64,000 nucleotides of DNA from Bacillus sp. FJAT-28004 (GCF_001280845.1 NZ_LGHP01000001.1:4619132-4683131); one strand, 5' to 3'. Positions 1 to 8,753 are shown, counted from the stretch's first letter. Numbers and translations are program-made. The notes: generated from the letters alone by a model not told the origin.

Positions 1-1095
1 CTTTGTGCAATAGAGAAGTCCAGAGAAAGGAGCTACGTTGCAGTATTGCAATAGAATAGGACTCTGATGAAGTAAATGGGGCTCAAATGGATGATTCTAT
101 TGCAGAAAGTACAACGTAGCCGAGGAGTTGCAGGAAAAGTGGACGCTACGTTGCACTAACTGCAATGTAGGGGGGAATCTAGAAATGGTTACTTGGCAGA
201 GTTTGTTTTTGATGTGATTTAGCGTGAGGCAAAGAACGACGTACAAAGTATGCCATGGGAGAAGAGGAGATGGGAAGGAAAGAGGTATCTACTGCACTTT
301 GTGCAATAGATACCTCACATGAAGTCCTGAGGAAGGAGCTACGTTGCAGTATTGCAATAGAATATGACTTTAACGAAGTAAATGGGGCTCAAATGGATGA
401 TTCTATTGCAGAAAGTACAACGTAGCTGAGGAGTTGCAGGAAAAGTGGACGCCACGTTGCACTAACTGCAATGTAGGGGGTGAATCTAGAAATGGTTACT
501 TGGCAGAGTTTGTTGCGATGAGCAAAGGCTGGTGAGTAATTGTGAGGCTAGTTGAAGTGAGATGAGCGAGGTTGGTTAATAATTGTGAGGCTAGTTGAAG
601 TGAGATGAGCAAAGGCTGGTGAGTAATTGTGAGGCTAGTTGAAGTGAGATGAGCGAGGTTGGTTAATAATTGTGAGGCTTGTTTCAATGAGATGAGAACG
701 TCGAGTTACACTGGCAGATACTTGGAGGTTTCCAAAGTGAGGACTACTTGAGGTTGAGTACAAAAGTGAGGACAGCTAAGGATGCAACAGTTCAAAAACT
801 AAGTGTGTTTAGGATGAGTTAAGAAAAGCTGATGCAATTAGAGATGGAGGAGCTAATCGTACAAAGTATGCCATGGGAGAAGAGGAGAGGGAAAGGAAAG
901 AGGTATCTACTGCACTTTGTGCAATAGATACCTCACATGAAGTCCAGAAGAAGGAGCTACGTTGCAGTATTGCAATAGAATAGGACTCTAATGAAGTAAA
1001 TGGGGCTCAAATGGATGGTTCTATTGCAGAAAGTACAACGTAGCCGAGGAGTTGCAGGAAAAGTGGATGCTACGTTGCACTAACTGCAATGTAGC
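1..1095. repeat. Three copies of a long hairpin-rich intergenic repeat
   Basis: Three direct copies lie at about 1-207 (cut by the window edge), 240-515 and 859-1095. Each full copy holds three dyads. Hairpin A is GAGGTATCTA/TAGATACCTC (282-316 and 900-934). Long hairpin B runs GCTACGTTGCA to TACAACGTAGC with inner arms GCAATAGAAT/ATTCTATTGC (338-426 and 956-1044; copy 1 at 33-120). Hairpin C is GCTACGTTGCA/TGCAATGTAGC (1069-1095; variants at 145-170 and 451-476). I see no protein-coding gene in 1-1113; the reading frames here are repeat artefacts. Function is unknown. Confidence 0.85.
517..690. repeat. Four-unit tandem repeat, period 43-44 bp
   Basis: Units start at 517, 561, 604 and 648 and alternate between two versions (GATGAGCAAAGGCTGG.. 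and GATGAGCGAGGTTGG..), so the higher-order period is 87 bp. All units share TAATTGTGAGGCT; the last unit has diverged at its end. It sits between copies 2 and 3 of the larger hairpin repeat. The remaining stretch 691-858 shows nothing I recognise. Confidence 0.85.
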
Positions 1096-1113
1096 TAAGT
1101 TTCCTTAGTATCC

Positions 1114-1782
1114 TTAAATAAGTTTTTCTAATGATCCTTCAACCAACTCATAGCTGCGAATATCTTTACCGTTAATCATAGGACTCAGCAGTTTTTTAGC
1201 AACTAGTGAATGCAGTCTGCTGCGGGCGGTGCGAAAATTAATTTGGAAATGGTCCTGAACGTCCTTGGGGCGTATTTTGCGTCCTAATGACCAAGCGAGT
1301 TGGAGAACCTCCCGTTCTTTATGATTGATGGTTTGGTTTAAATCGTTGCGTATTAAATGAGGGGCGAGAGCGAGCTGCAGCAGCATGCGACAAATTTCAG
1401 GACGGCGCTGTACATCGTCAAATGTGAAATGCAGCATTTTCCATCCCATACCTGTTAAAAAATTGTCGCGATTTACGGCATAGCTATGCTTCTCCCTATC
1501 CATATCTTTGATATGGCTTTGATAACCATCACATTCTAGCCCGAAGCGGCCAAAGTCTGTCAAATAAGCGAAATCTAAAAACTGAGATTTACGATTCCAA
1601 TCATAGATTTCGTATTCGGGGTGCAGGTTGTCGAAGGTTCCGAAAAGGGGCCACCATACGTTTTGAAGCAGTAGTTTCTCGGCAAAACCATGTCCTCTTA
1701 CCAGTCTGCCTCTGCGCTCGCCGGATCGCTGCTGTTCATGATACTCAAGAAATTCATTGTAGCGTTGCTCAAATTCACTCAT
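1114..1782 (-). CDS. Vsr/DUF559-like endonuclease-fold protein with C-terminal HTH
   Basis: The protein has 222 residues. Residues about 65-120 show the pattern of the DUF559/Vsr branch of PD-(D/E)XK nucleases: LDFAY with D70, then LECDGYQSH with E83, D85 and H90, a basic DREKH segment, and GWKMLHF. Residues about 150-205 look like a small winged or plain helix-turn-helix (KDVQ..NFRTARSRLHSLV), so a DNA-binding nuclease or a nuclease-derived regulator is possible. The substrate is unknown. The ATG at 1782 has a good AGAAGGAGG site about 8 bases upstream. An intrinsic terminator lies directly before that ribosome site, which is unusual. The gene stands alone between repeats and a divergent Dabb gene. 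Confidence 0.65.
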   Translation of the reverse strand: MSEFEQRYNEFLEYHEQQRSGERRGRLVRGHGFAEKLLLQNVWWPLFGTFDNLHPEYEIYDWNRKSQFLDFAYLTDFGRFGLECDGYQSHIKDMDREKHSYAVNRDNFLTGMGWKMLHFTFDDVQRRPEICRMLLQLALAPHLIRNDLNQTINHKEREVLQLAWSLGRKIRPKDVQDHFQINFRTARSRLHSLVAKKLLSPMINGKDIRSYELVEGSLEKLI

Positions 1783-1798
1783 GCGAACAAGCCTCCTT

Positions 1799-1845
1799 CT
1801 AAAAATAAAAAACGCCCTAAAGCCATTACTTGGCTTCAGGACGTT
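1799..1845 (-). terminator. Intrinsic terminator or attenuator in the leader of the nuclease-like gene
   Basis: On the minus strand, AACGTCCTGAAGCC (1845-1832) pairs with GGCTTTAGGGCGTT (1824-1811) over 14 positions, followed by TTTTATTTTT. Two pairs are G-U in minus-strand RNA but A-C mismatches on the plus strand, so the minus strand carries the functional RNA. It ends right before the ribosome site of the 1782 gene, and no other minus-strand gene is visible upstream within 2 kb. Confidence 0.75.
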
Positions 1846-2002
1846 CTTCGTCTACAAAAAGTATATCATTTTATATCGTACACACCTAGCTCCCCTTCCA
1901 TAATATCCAAGAGATTGTAACGTAAAGCGTTTCATTAGGTGGCTTGTTTATGTTATTTTTATAGGAATGATACCATTTCATATAGAAGAAGGAGTGAAAC
2001 GT

Positions 2003-2314
2003 ATGACGACGCAAACAAAAGACTGGATTTTGCACTCCGTCATTTTTAACTTGAAGCATGAACAAGGTTCTGCGGAGGAGCAGCAGTTTTTGGAGGATGG
2101 ACAACGGATTCTTACTTCGATCCCGTCTGTAGTGAACTTTCAAGTGTATAAGCAAGTAAGCGGGAAAAATGACTACCGTCACGGCTTCGCGATGGAGTTC
2201 GCGAATCAGGCTGATTACGACGCTTATAACGAGCATCCACTGCATGTGCAGTTTGTAAATGAACGTTGGGTGACGGAAGTGGAAAAGTTTCTTGAAATCG
2301 ATTACGCGAAGTAG
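2003..2314 (+). CDS. Dabb (stress-responsive A/B-barrel) family protein
   Basis: A 103-residue protein resembling the Dabb ferredoxin-like alpha/beta-barrel family. It opens WILHSVIFNLKHE, has the mid segment LTSIPSVVNFQVYKQV, and ends ADYDAYNEHPLHVQFVNE-W, the usual family pattern including the conserved HP-H. Dabb proteins are small dimeric proteins; some bind or cyclise small molecules, but most have no assigned reaction. The ATG at 2003 is preferred over an upstream in-frame start because GAAGGAG lies 8-9 bases before it. The gene precedes the aldolase by about 100 bases and may be transcribed with it, but nothing links their functions. Confidence 0.8.
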   Translation: MTTQTKDWILHSVIFNLKHEQGSAEEQQFLEDGQRILTSIPSVVNFQVYKQVSGKNDYRHGFAMEFANQADYDAYNEHPLHVQFVNERWVTEVEKFLEIDYAK

Positions 2315-2412
2315 AACAGTCATTGAAGATTTGGCTAAAACGACATATAATGAGCGGTATAGATAACACATTTTCGAACAAATACGAACATAATGGGAAG
2401 AGGGACTAGCGG

Positions 2413-3081
2413 ATGAAAAAGCTTAGAATTCTCCAGCAGTTGACGGATGCCGGTGTTGTGGCGGTATTGCGTGCAGACTCGCCAGAGGAAGTTGTGGAAA
2501 TGTCACGCCGTGCAATTAAAGGCGGAATCAAAGCGATTGAAATTACGATGACGGTGCCATTCGCGCTACGTGCCATCGAGCAATTATCGAAGGAATATTC
2601 AAGCTCCGTGTCTCCTGATGCTGACAACTTTGCTATTATTGGCGTGGGCACTGTACTTGATCCAGAAACGGCACGCGCTGCTATATTGGCGGGGGCGGAA
2701 TATGTGGTTTCTCCAGCACTTAATCCGGATACGATCAAGCTTTGCAATCGCTACGCGGTTCCTATTTTGCCGGGCACAATGACCATCCACGAAATTCAAA
2801 CCGCTCTGGAGCTAGGCGTTGATATCGTGAAGCTGTTCCCAGGAAACTTGTACTCACCAAGTGTGATTCCTTCAATAAAAGGGCCTTTGCCGCAGGCTAA
2901 CGTAATGCCTACTGGCGGCGTATCGCTCGATAACTTAAAGGATTGGATCAAAGCGGGCGCGGTAGCGGTTGGTATCGGATCTGATCTAACGAAGGACGCT
3001 GTAAAAACGGGTGACTTCTCACTCATTGAGAAGAAAGCGGCTGCCTATATCGCAGCTTACCGCGAAGCAAAAGGGCTTTAA
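2413..3081 (+). CDS. eda: KDPG/KHG aldolase
   Basis: A 222-residue bifunctional 2-dehydro-3-deoxy-phosphogluconate / 4-hydroxy-2-oxoglutarate aldolase, full length for the class I family. It cleaves KDPG to pyruvate and glyceraldehyde-3-phosphate in the cytoplasm. Visible signatures are VVAVLRADS at the N-terminus, KAIEITMTVPF with the catalytic Glu, GVGTVLDPETA, VSPALNP, and VKLFPGN with the Schiff-base Lys, followed by MPTGGVSLDN. GAAGAGGG lies just before the ATG. No kdgK or edd neighbour is present; the terminator that follows makes it the end of its transcript. Confidence 0.93.
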   Translation: MKKLRILQQLTDAGVVAVLRADSPEEVVEMSRRAIKGGIKAIEITMTVPFALRAIEQLSKEYSSSVSPDADNFAIIGVGTVLDPETARAAILAGAEYVVSPALNPDTIKLCNRYAVPILPGTMTIHEIQTALELGVDIVKLFPGNLYSPSVIPSIKGPLPQANVMPTGGVSLDNLKDWIKAGAVAVGIGSDLTKDAVKTGDFSLIEKKAAAYIAAYREAKGL

Positions 3082-3087
3082 CCAAAT

Positions 3088-3124
3088 ACCTGATGGAGGC
3101 TGCCTCTGTCAGGTTCTTTTTTTG
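3088..3124 (+). terminator. Intrinsic terminator after the aldolase gene
   Basis: ACCTGA (3088-3093) pairs with TCAGGT (3109-3114), with inner GAGGC/GCCTC, followed by TCTTTTTTT. It separates the aldolase from the GH43 gene. Confidence 0.9.
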
Positions 3125-3169
3125 GACATTCGTATTTAGGTGACTAGATTAGAGGGGGAAATCCATCCA

Positions 3170-4051
3170 ATGCCGATGCTTAACCGCGAACAAATTCGAA
3201 TTCGTGATCCATTCATCCTCGTTAATGAGCAAGAGAAATGTTATTACCTATACGGTACAACGGATGAGAATGTATGGTCAGATCCTGGAACGGGATTTGA
3301 TACGTACAAAAGCACCGACCTTGAGAAATGGGACGGGCCTTATCCAGCATTCAGACCGGCACCGGGCTTTTGGTCTGATCATCATTTTTGGGCACCTGAA
3401 GTGTTTATTTACAATAACAGTTACTATATGTTTGCTTCCTTTAAGTCTGAGGATAAGCGGCGGGCAACGCAGGTTTTAATATCGGATAGCCCTCTAGGGC
3501 CTTTTGTTCCACTTACGGATAAGCCTGTTACCCCAGCTGCGTGGGAATGTCTTGACGGTACGCTGCATATCGACGAGGATGGAACGCCGTGGATGGTATT
3601 TTGCCAAGAGTGGGTGCAAGTGAATGATGGGAAAATGTGTGCTATCCCGTTAACGGCAGATTTAAAAGAAGCAGCTGGGGAGCCGATCATACTCTTCTCT
3701 GCATCGGAAGCGCCTTGGGCTATTCCTTTTGGAGATGATCATAACAACTATATAACAGACGGACCTTATCTTTATCTTAATCAAGCAGGCGAGCTGCTTA
3801 TGCTTTGGTCAAGCGGTTCGAAAAATGGCTACGCTATCGGCATAGCACGTTCAGTCAGCGGAAAAATCGAAGGGCCTTGGACGCAGTATACTGAGACGCT
3901 TTTCCCACAGGACGGTGGACACGGCATGTTATTCCGTTCATTGGAAGGACAGCTTATGCTCGCCATGCACACGCCAAATCATGAGCCGGATGAAAGAGCC
4001 GTATTTATTGAAATCGAAGAGAAGAACGGTACGCTGCAGCGAAAAGCATAA
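3170..4051 (+). CDS. Glycoside hydrolase family 43 enzyme, cytoplasmic
   Basis: A 293-residue five-bladed propeller hydrolase of family 43 (arabinan/xylan side-chain enzymes). The N-terminal RDPFIL carries the conserved Asp general base; FWAPEVF and WECLDGTLHIDEDGTPWMV match the middle blades with the pKa-modulating Asp; DGGHGMLF lies near the end. No signal peptide is visible, so it probably acts on imported oligosaccharides, with arabino- or xylo-oligosaccharides the likeliest substrates. AGAGGGGG at 3150-3157 favours the ATG at 3170; an in-frame GTG at 3140 is upstream of it. It is monocistronic between a terminator and a decayed kinase fragment. Confidence 0.85.
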   Translation: MPMLNREQIRIRDPFILVNEQEKCYYLYGTTDENVWSDPGTGFDTYKSTDLEKWDGPYPAFRPAPGFWSDHHFWAPEVFIYNNSYYMFASFKSEDKRRATQVLISDSPLGPFVPLTDKPVTPAAWECLDGTLHIDEDGTPWMVFCQEWVQVNDGKMCAIPLTADLKEAAGEPIILFSASEAPWAIPFGDDHNNYITDGPYLYLNQAGELLMLWSSGSKNGYAIGIARSVSGKIEGPWTQYTETLFPQDGGHGMLFRSLEGQLMLAMHTPNHEPDERAVFIEIEEKNGTLQRKA

Positions 4052-4084
4052 TGGAAGCAAGAGGTTTCGTTTGCGCTGCCACAG

Positions 4085-4201
4085 TTGGTCATGCTTTTTA
4101 AACCGTTTTCTCAATTACATGCACCGGATAGTAGCTTTGAATACAGCGGTGCAGGGCTTGGGCTTTCCATATGCAAAAAGCCTGCCGAGTTCGAAAATGC
4201 T
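4085..4201 (+). pseudogene. Remnant of a histidine-kinase ATPase domain (G boxes)
   Basis: The reading frame contains LFKPFSQ, then SGAGLGLSICKK. This is the F-box/G2-box block of the HATPase_c domain of hybrid-type histidine kinases (usual form FxPFxQ ... GxGLGLSI). There is no start, H-box, N-box or remaining kinase domain, and similarity stops after about 40 residues. It is therefore a fossil fragment between GH43 and fumC. Seen directly: the motif and the missing rest. Inferred: deletion of a former sensor-kinase gene. Confidence 0.6.
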
Positions 4202-4334
4202 CACACGTTATACACTTGTACAATTTCATCTAGTCGATTTACCCCTCATTGCTTGATTCTGAACAGGATTAGCGTTATAACAGAAACAGGGTCATAAAGA
4301 GACAAAACAATTGATTAAAGGAGTCGTTCTATTA

Positions 4335-5720
4335 ATGGATTATCGGATTGAGAAGGACACAATGGGTGAAATTCAGGTTCCTGCGGATAAGCTATGGGGC
4401 GCACAAACGCAACGCAGCTTGCAAAACTTCAAAATTAGCGGTGAGCGCATGCCGATCGAAGTCGTGTACGCGATGGCTTATATTAAAAAAGCAGCAGCGC
4501 AAGCCAATGAGAAGCTTGGTGTTTTGGATGCGGCTAAATCAGCGATTATCGGCGAAGCGGTTGACGAAATCGTTGCAGGCAAATGGGATGAGCACTTTCC
4601 ATTAGTCGTATGGCAAACAGGCAGCGGCACGCAAACGAATATGAACGTGAATGAGGTTATTGCTAACCGTGCGAACGGCTTGCTTGCTGAACGTGGAAGC
4701 GAATTACGCATCCACCCGAATGATGACGTAAACCGCTCACAAAGCTCGAACGATACATTCCCTGCAGCGATGCATATTGCTGGTGTAATCGCGCTCGAGG
4801 ATCGCTTGCTTCCATCGCTTGATTTGCTGAATGGCACGCTTCGCGCGAAAGCAGAGAAGTTTAACGATATTGTAAAAATCGGACGTACTCATCTTCAAGA
4901 TGCTACGCCAATTACGCTCGGTCAAGAAATTAGCGGCTGGTATTCGATGCTGGATAGAACGCGCGCGATGCTTGTTCAAAGCGTAGAAACGATGCGTGAT
5001 CTGGCGCTTGGCGGCACAGCGGTTGGTACTGGCCTTAACGCTCACCCTGATTTTGCAGTTGCGGTTGCAGAAGAAGTTACGGCGCTTACGGGCAAAACAT
5101 TTGTAACAGCGGAAAACAAATTCCACTCGCTTACAAGCCATGACCAAATCGTATACACACATGGTGCAGTTAAAGCGCTAGCAGCTGATTTGATGAAAAT
5201 CGCAAACGATGTAAGATGGCTTGCAAGCGGCCCTCGCTGTGGTATTGGTGAAATTTCAATCCCAGAGAACGAGCCGGGCAGCTCGATCATGCCAGGTAAA
5301 GTCAATCCAACACAAAGTGAAGCTTTGACAATGGCAGTATGCCAAGTCATCGGAAATGATACGGCTATCTCGATGGCAGCCAGCCAAGGCAACTTCGAGC
5401 TAAATGTATTCAAACCAGTTATCATCTATAACTTCCTGCAATCGGTAGCTCTTCTTGCTGATGGCATGGTTTCATTCAATGATAACTGTGCGGTGGGTAT
5501 CGAGCCGAACGAAGCGACAATCAAACGCAATCTAGATCAGTCTCTTATGCTTGTTACAGCGCTTAATCCGCATATTGGCTACGAGAATGCTGCTGCTATT
5601 GCCAAAAACGCTCACAAAAAAGGACTAACGTTGAAGGAGTCGGCTATCGCTAGCGGTTTGCTTACTTCAGAGCAATTCGATGAATTTGTTCGTCCAGAGA
5701 ACATGATCGGAAAACGTTAA
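4335..5720 (+). CDS. fumC: Fumarate hydratase class II
   Basis: A 461-residue tetrameric, iron-independent fumarase that interconverts fumarate and L-malate in the TCA cycle, at the family's usual length. It has YRIEKDTMGEI at the N-terminus, TGSGTQTNMNVNEVI, the HPNDDVN-SQSSND stretch, GRTHLQDA, and the superfamily signature GSSIMPGKVNP with the catalytic serine loop. AAAGGAG at 4317-4323 selects the ATG at 4335 over a TTG at 4311. It is monocistronic and ends at a strong terminator. Confidence 0.96.
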   Translation: MDYRIEKDTMGEIQVPADKLWGAQTQRSLQNFKISGERMPIEVVYAMAYIKKAAAQANEKLGVLDAAKSAIIGEAVDEIVAGKWDEHFPLVVWQTGSGTQTNMNVNEVIANRANGLLAERGSELRIHPNDDVNRSQSSNDTFPAAMHIAGVIALEDRLLPSLDLLNGTLRAKAEKFNDIVKIGRTHLQDATPITLGQEISGWYSMLDRTRAMLVQSVETMRDLALGGTAVGTGLNAHPDFAVAVAEEVTALTGKTFVTAENKFHSLTSHDQIVYTHGAVKALAADLMKIANDVRWLASGPRCGIGEISIPENEPGSSIMPGKVNPTQSEALTMAVCQVIGNDTAISMAASQGNFELNVFKPVIIYNFLQSVALLADGMVSFNDNCAVGIEPNEATIKRNLDQSLMLVTALNPHIGYENAAAIAKNAHKKGLTLKESAIASGLLTSEQFDEFVRPENMIGKR

Positions 5721-5740
5721 TAAATAGCTAGATATGAAAG

Positions 5741-5783
5741 GATCAGCTCTTGTCTTATTGGACAAGGTGCTGATCTTTTTTTT
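5741..5783 (+). terminator. Intrinsic terminator after fumC
   Basis: GATCAGC-CTTGTC (5741-5754) pairs with GACAAG-GCTGATC (5761-5775) and is followed by eight T residues. The rest of the gap to 5957 holds only a possible -10 (TATGAT at 5901) for the next gene. Confidence 0.93.
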
Positions 5784-5957
5784 GTGTACCGGGGTTCGTG
5801 TTAGAGCGGTTTGCAGCATTTGAGCAGCGCACTGTATTCCTTAATTGAAACGATGCTGAGGCTAAGGCGCGAGCAAAGTGAAGATACGGGCTTTTTATGG
5901 TATGATACGAGGGGCTGCAATCGCAGCAATACTATTCCAAAAAAGTAGGTTTGTCTC

Positions 5958-7898
5958 ATGCATTTATTGTCTGTTGAACATATAACGAAGAGCTATGGCG
6001 AGAAGCTATTGTTCGAAAATGTAACATTCGGCGTTGAGGATGGCGATAAAGTCGGCATCATTGGTGTGAACGGCACGGGGAAATCGACCTTTCTTAAGGT
6101 GATTGCCGGCTTGGAACAGGCTGATTCAGGCATGGTGTCGATCGGCAACCGTGTAACGGTTAGAATGCTGGCGCAGGATCCGGTATTTGCTCCAAACGAA
6201 ACGACGCTGGAGCATGTTCTTGGTGGAGATTCTCCTCAGCTAAGAGCAGTTCAAGCATATGCTGCGGCAATGGAAGCAATCGAGCTGAAGCCGAGCGATG
6301 TAGCGCTGCAGGATAAGCTGATCAAGGCTAACCAGCTTATGGATGAGCTGGATGCATGGCAGCTCGAGAGTGATGCGAAGATGGCGTTGTCGAAGCTTGG
6401 CATTAATGATTTTGATGCGAAGGTAGAGACATTGTCCGGCGGTCAGCGCAAGCGTGTCGCTATGGCTGCTGCATTGCTGCTGCCTTCCGATGTGCTCATT
6501 CTGGATGAGCCTACGAACCATATCGATAATGATTCCGTAGCTTGGCTCGAAGGCATGTTACAAAAACGTAGAGGCGCGCTGCTCATGATTACGCATGATC
6601 GCTATTTCCTTGATCGTGTCAGCAACCGCGTCATCGAGCTTGATAAGGGCCAAGCCCATTTCTATCAAGCGAACTACAGTCGTTTCCTTGAGCTGAAGCT
6701 TGACCGCGAGGAGCGGGAAGCATCGACGGAGTCCAAACGTCAGAACCTGCTGCGCAATGAACTTGCGTGGATCAGACGAGGGGCAAAGGCAAGATCGACG
6801 AAGCAGAAGGCGCGTATCGATCGCTTCGAAGCGCTTAAGGCAGATGCGCCAAAGCAAGCAGGCGGGAAGATGGACGTATCGGTAGCTTCAACTAGGCTGG
6901 GACGGAAGATCATTGAAATGGAAGATGTAAAGAAAAGCTTTGGCGATCGGACTCTCATTCGTGATTTCAGTTATATTGCCGTTCCAGAGGATCGGGTAGG
7001 CATCGTCGGACGCAACGGAAGCGGGAAGTCGACGCTAATGAAGCTGATTACGGGGCAATTAACACCAGATGAAGGAACAGTTGATCTAGGTGCAACGGTT
7101 AAGCTTGGCTGGTTCTCTCAAGAGCATGAGGAAATGGATCAATCCTTGCGGGTGATTGAATACATTCGTGAGGGCGCTGAGCAGGTGAAGACGGCTGATG
7201 GCTCAACCATATCGGCGGGTCAAATGCTAGAGCGTTTCCTATTCTCGCCTACGATGCAGTGGACGCCGATTTCGAAGCTGTCCGGCGGCGAGAAGCGGCG
7301 CTTGCAGCTATTGCGCGTGTTAATGAATGCGCCAAATGTACTGCTGCTGGATGAGCCGACGAATGATTTGGATATTTCCACTCTTACGGTGCTGGAGGAT
7401 TATCTAGATGATTTCCCAGGCGTTGTGTTCGTCGTCTCTCATGATCGGTACTTCCTGGATCGGACGGTAGACAAAATTATTGCCTTCGAGGGTAACGGTG
7501 TTATTAACCATCACACGGGCAATTATTCAGATTACCAAGCGTTTGTTGAGAAGTTTGGCACTGGAGCGCCGACATCTAACGGTGCAGCTGCATCTAAACC
7601 ATCGGCGGGCGCAGAAGCTAAAAGTACAGAAGCAGCAGCGAAGCCAGCGGTCAAAGGACGTACACTCAAAATGTCCTATAAGGATCAAAAGGATTTTGAG
7701 CAAATCGATGGCTGGATTGAGGCTGCCGAAAACGATATTAGCGAAATTGCCACGCGTATGGAAGAGGCAAGCAGCGATTCTTCAAGGCTGCTTGAGCTGG
7801 CAGCAGAGCAGCAGCAGCTGGAAGAAAAGCTGGAGAAGCTGATGGACCGCTGGGCAGAGCTGAACGAATTGGCTGAGCAAATCGCTGCCCAGAAGTAA
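5958..7898 (+). CDS. yfmR: ABC-F family ATPase (Uup/YfmR type)
   Basis: A 646-residue soluble protein with two ABC ATPase domains and no membrane segment. Domain 1 has GVNGTGKST (about 37-45), LSGGQRKRVAMA and LILDEPTNHID. Domain 2 has GRNGSGKST (about 351), LSGGEKRRLQLL and LLLDEPTNDLD. A charged linker joins them, and residues from about 570 form a coiled-coil C-terminal domain typical of Uup/YfmR. ABC-F proteins bind the ribosome E site; YfmR helps with stalling sequences in Bacillus, while other ABC-Fs give antibiotic protection. The C-terminal coiled coil favours the housekeeping class. The ribosome site before the ATG is weak. Confidence 0.9.
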   Translation: MHLLSVEHITKSYGEKLLFENVTFGVEDGDKVGIIGVNGTGKSTFLKVIAGLEQADSGMVSIGNRVTVRMLAQDPVFAPNETTLEHVLGGDSPQLRAVQAYAAAMEAIELKPSDVALQDKLIKANQLMDELDAWQLESDAKMALSKLGINDFDAKVETLSGGQRKRVAMAAALLLPSDVLILDEPTNHIDNDSVAWLEGMLQKRRGALLMITHDRYFLDRVSNRVIELDKGQAHFYQANYSRFLELKLDREEREASTESKRQNLLRNELAWIRRGAKARSTKQKARIDRFEALKADAPKQAGGKMDVSVASTRLGRKIIEMEDVKKSFGDRTLIRDFSYIAVPEDRVGIVGRNGSGKSTLMKLITGQLTPDEGTVDLGATVKLGWFSQEHEEMDQSLRVIEYIREGAEQVKTADGSTISAGQMLERFLFSPTMQWTPISKLSGGEKRRLQLLRVLMNAPNVLLLDEPTNDLDISTLTVLEDYLDDFPGVVFVVSHDRYFLDRTVDKIIAFEGNGVINHHTGNYSDYQAFVEKFGTGAPTSNGAAASKPSAGAEAKSTEAAAKPAVKGRTLKMSYKDQKDFEQIDGWIEAAENDISEIATRMEEASSDSSRLLELAAEQQQLEEKLEKLMDRWAELNELAEQIAAQK

Positions 7899-7944
7899 AC
7901 GAAACCTATTCATTATAGATGAATATAGAAAGGCGGCAATGTTC

Positions 7945-8577
7945 ATGAGCAGCAATGAGATTCGCAATATTTATTGTATCGGCCGAAATTATAGGCTTCA
8001 CGCCTTGGAGCTTGGAAATGAGGTTCCGGATAAGCCGCTTGTGTTTACGAAGCCGACTCATGCTATTGTTCCGATGTCCGGCAACGCTGTAGCGCTTCCG
8101 GGAAATGTGGGCGAGGTGCACTTTGAACTGGAAATCGTGCTGCGAATCGGCCGTGCTTATGAAACAGGCATCGATCCGGAGCAATGTATTGATGCCATGG
8201 CGCTTGGCCTTGATCTGACGCTTCGTGATGTCCAGTCGAAGTTGAAGGCAAAGGGACAGCCTTGGCTTGCTGCCAAAGGCTTCAAAAACTCGGCTCCGCT
8301 TGGCGAATGGCTGCCTTATCCGGGCGCAGCTGCGCTTGCTGAGAATGAGTTTGTACTCATCCGAAATGGAGAAGAGGCTCAGCGTGGCAAAGCTAGTGAT
8401 ATGTTATTCGCTGTATCGGAGTTAATTCAATTCGTAGGAGAAAATTACGGGCTTGGAGCCGGCGATCTTATCTTTACAGGAACTCCAGCAGGAGTAGCCG
8501 CTTTGCATGACGGCGACCAGCTGCAAGCATTATGGGCAGGCAATGCTGCAGGCAGCTGCAGCATAAAGCTTGTTTAA
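7945..8577 (+). CDS. Fumarylacetoacetate hydrolase (FAH) family protein
   Basis: A 210-residue single-domain FAH-fold enzyme. It begins with the short-family hallmark IYCIGRNYRLHALELGNEVP, followed by KPTHAI, the metal-binding VHFELEIVLRIG (two Glu), LGLDLTLRDVQ, KGFKNSAPLG, and the C-terminal GDLIFTGTPAGV. Members are Mg/Mn-dependent hydrolases or decarboxylases/tautomerases of oxaloacetate-like acids. The exact substrate cannot be read from sequence. AAGGCGG at 7930 is too close to the ATG at 7939 and fits the ATG at 7945. It follows the ABC-F gene by 46 bases and probably shares its transcript. Confidence 0.88.
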   Translation: MSSNEIRNIYCIGRNYRLHALELGNEVPDKPLVFTKPTHAIVPMSGNAVALPGNVGEVHFELEIVLRIGRAYETGIDPEQCIDAMALGLDLTLRDVQSKLKAKGQPWLAAKGFKNSAPLGEWLPYPGAAALAENEFVLIRNGEEAQRGKASDMLFAVSELIQFVGENYGLGAGDLIFTGTPAGVAALHDGDQLQALWAGNAAGSCSIKLV

Positions 8578-8644
8578 GTTAACAAAGGCATAATGTCACT
8601 CAAGCTTTATTATTTAGCTAGCATAAATAGATTTGTATGAAAAG

Positions 8645-8679
8645 ACAGTTCTTCCCTACTTGGAAGAACTGTTTTTTTT
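8645..8679 (+). terminator. Intrinsic terminator after the FAH gene
   Basis: ACAGTTCTTCC (8645-8655) pairs perfectly with GGAAGAACTGT (8662-8672), followed by a T run. Confidence 0.93.
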
Positions 8680-8753
8680 ATGTAACCCAAATGAGCAATG
8701 ATTAAAGTTAGTTCTATACGATAGAATTTTATCCACTTATTCAACAAGGAAAG

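Noticed and set aside
496..687. 63-codon minus-strand frame with repeated peptide
   Set aside because: It is a translation of the 43-bp tandem repeat, with no ribosome site and no family resemblance.
1886..2371. 161-codon minus-strand frame opposite the Dabb gene
   Set aside because: It is antisense to a recognised gene, has low-complexity hydrophobic/basic composition, and no ribosome site.
5784..5957. Small RNA or riboswitch before the ABC-F gene
   Set aside because: Only a short GCTGC/GCAGC hairpin and a weak -10 are visible; there is no conserved structure. An ABC-F leader attenuator would need a terminator, and none is seen.
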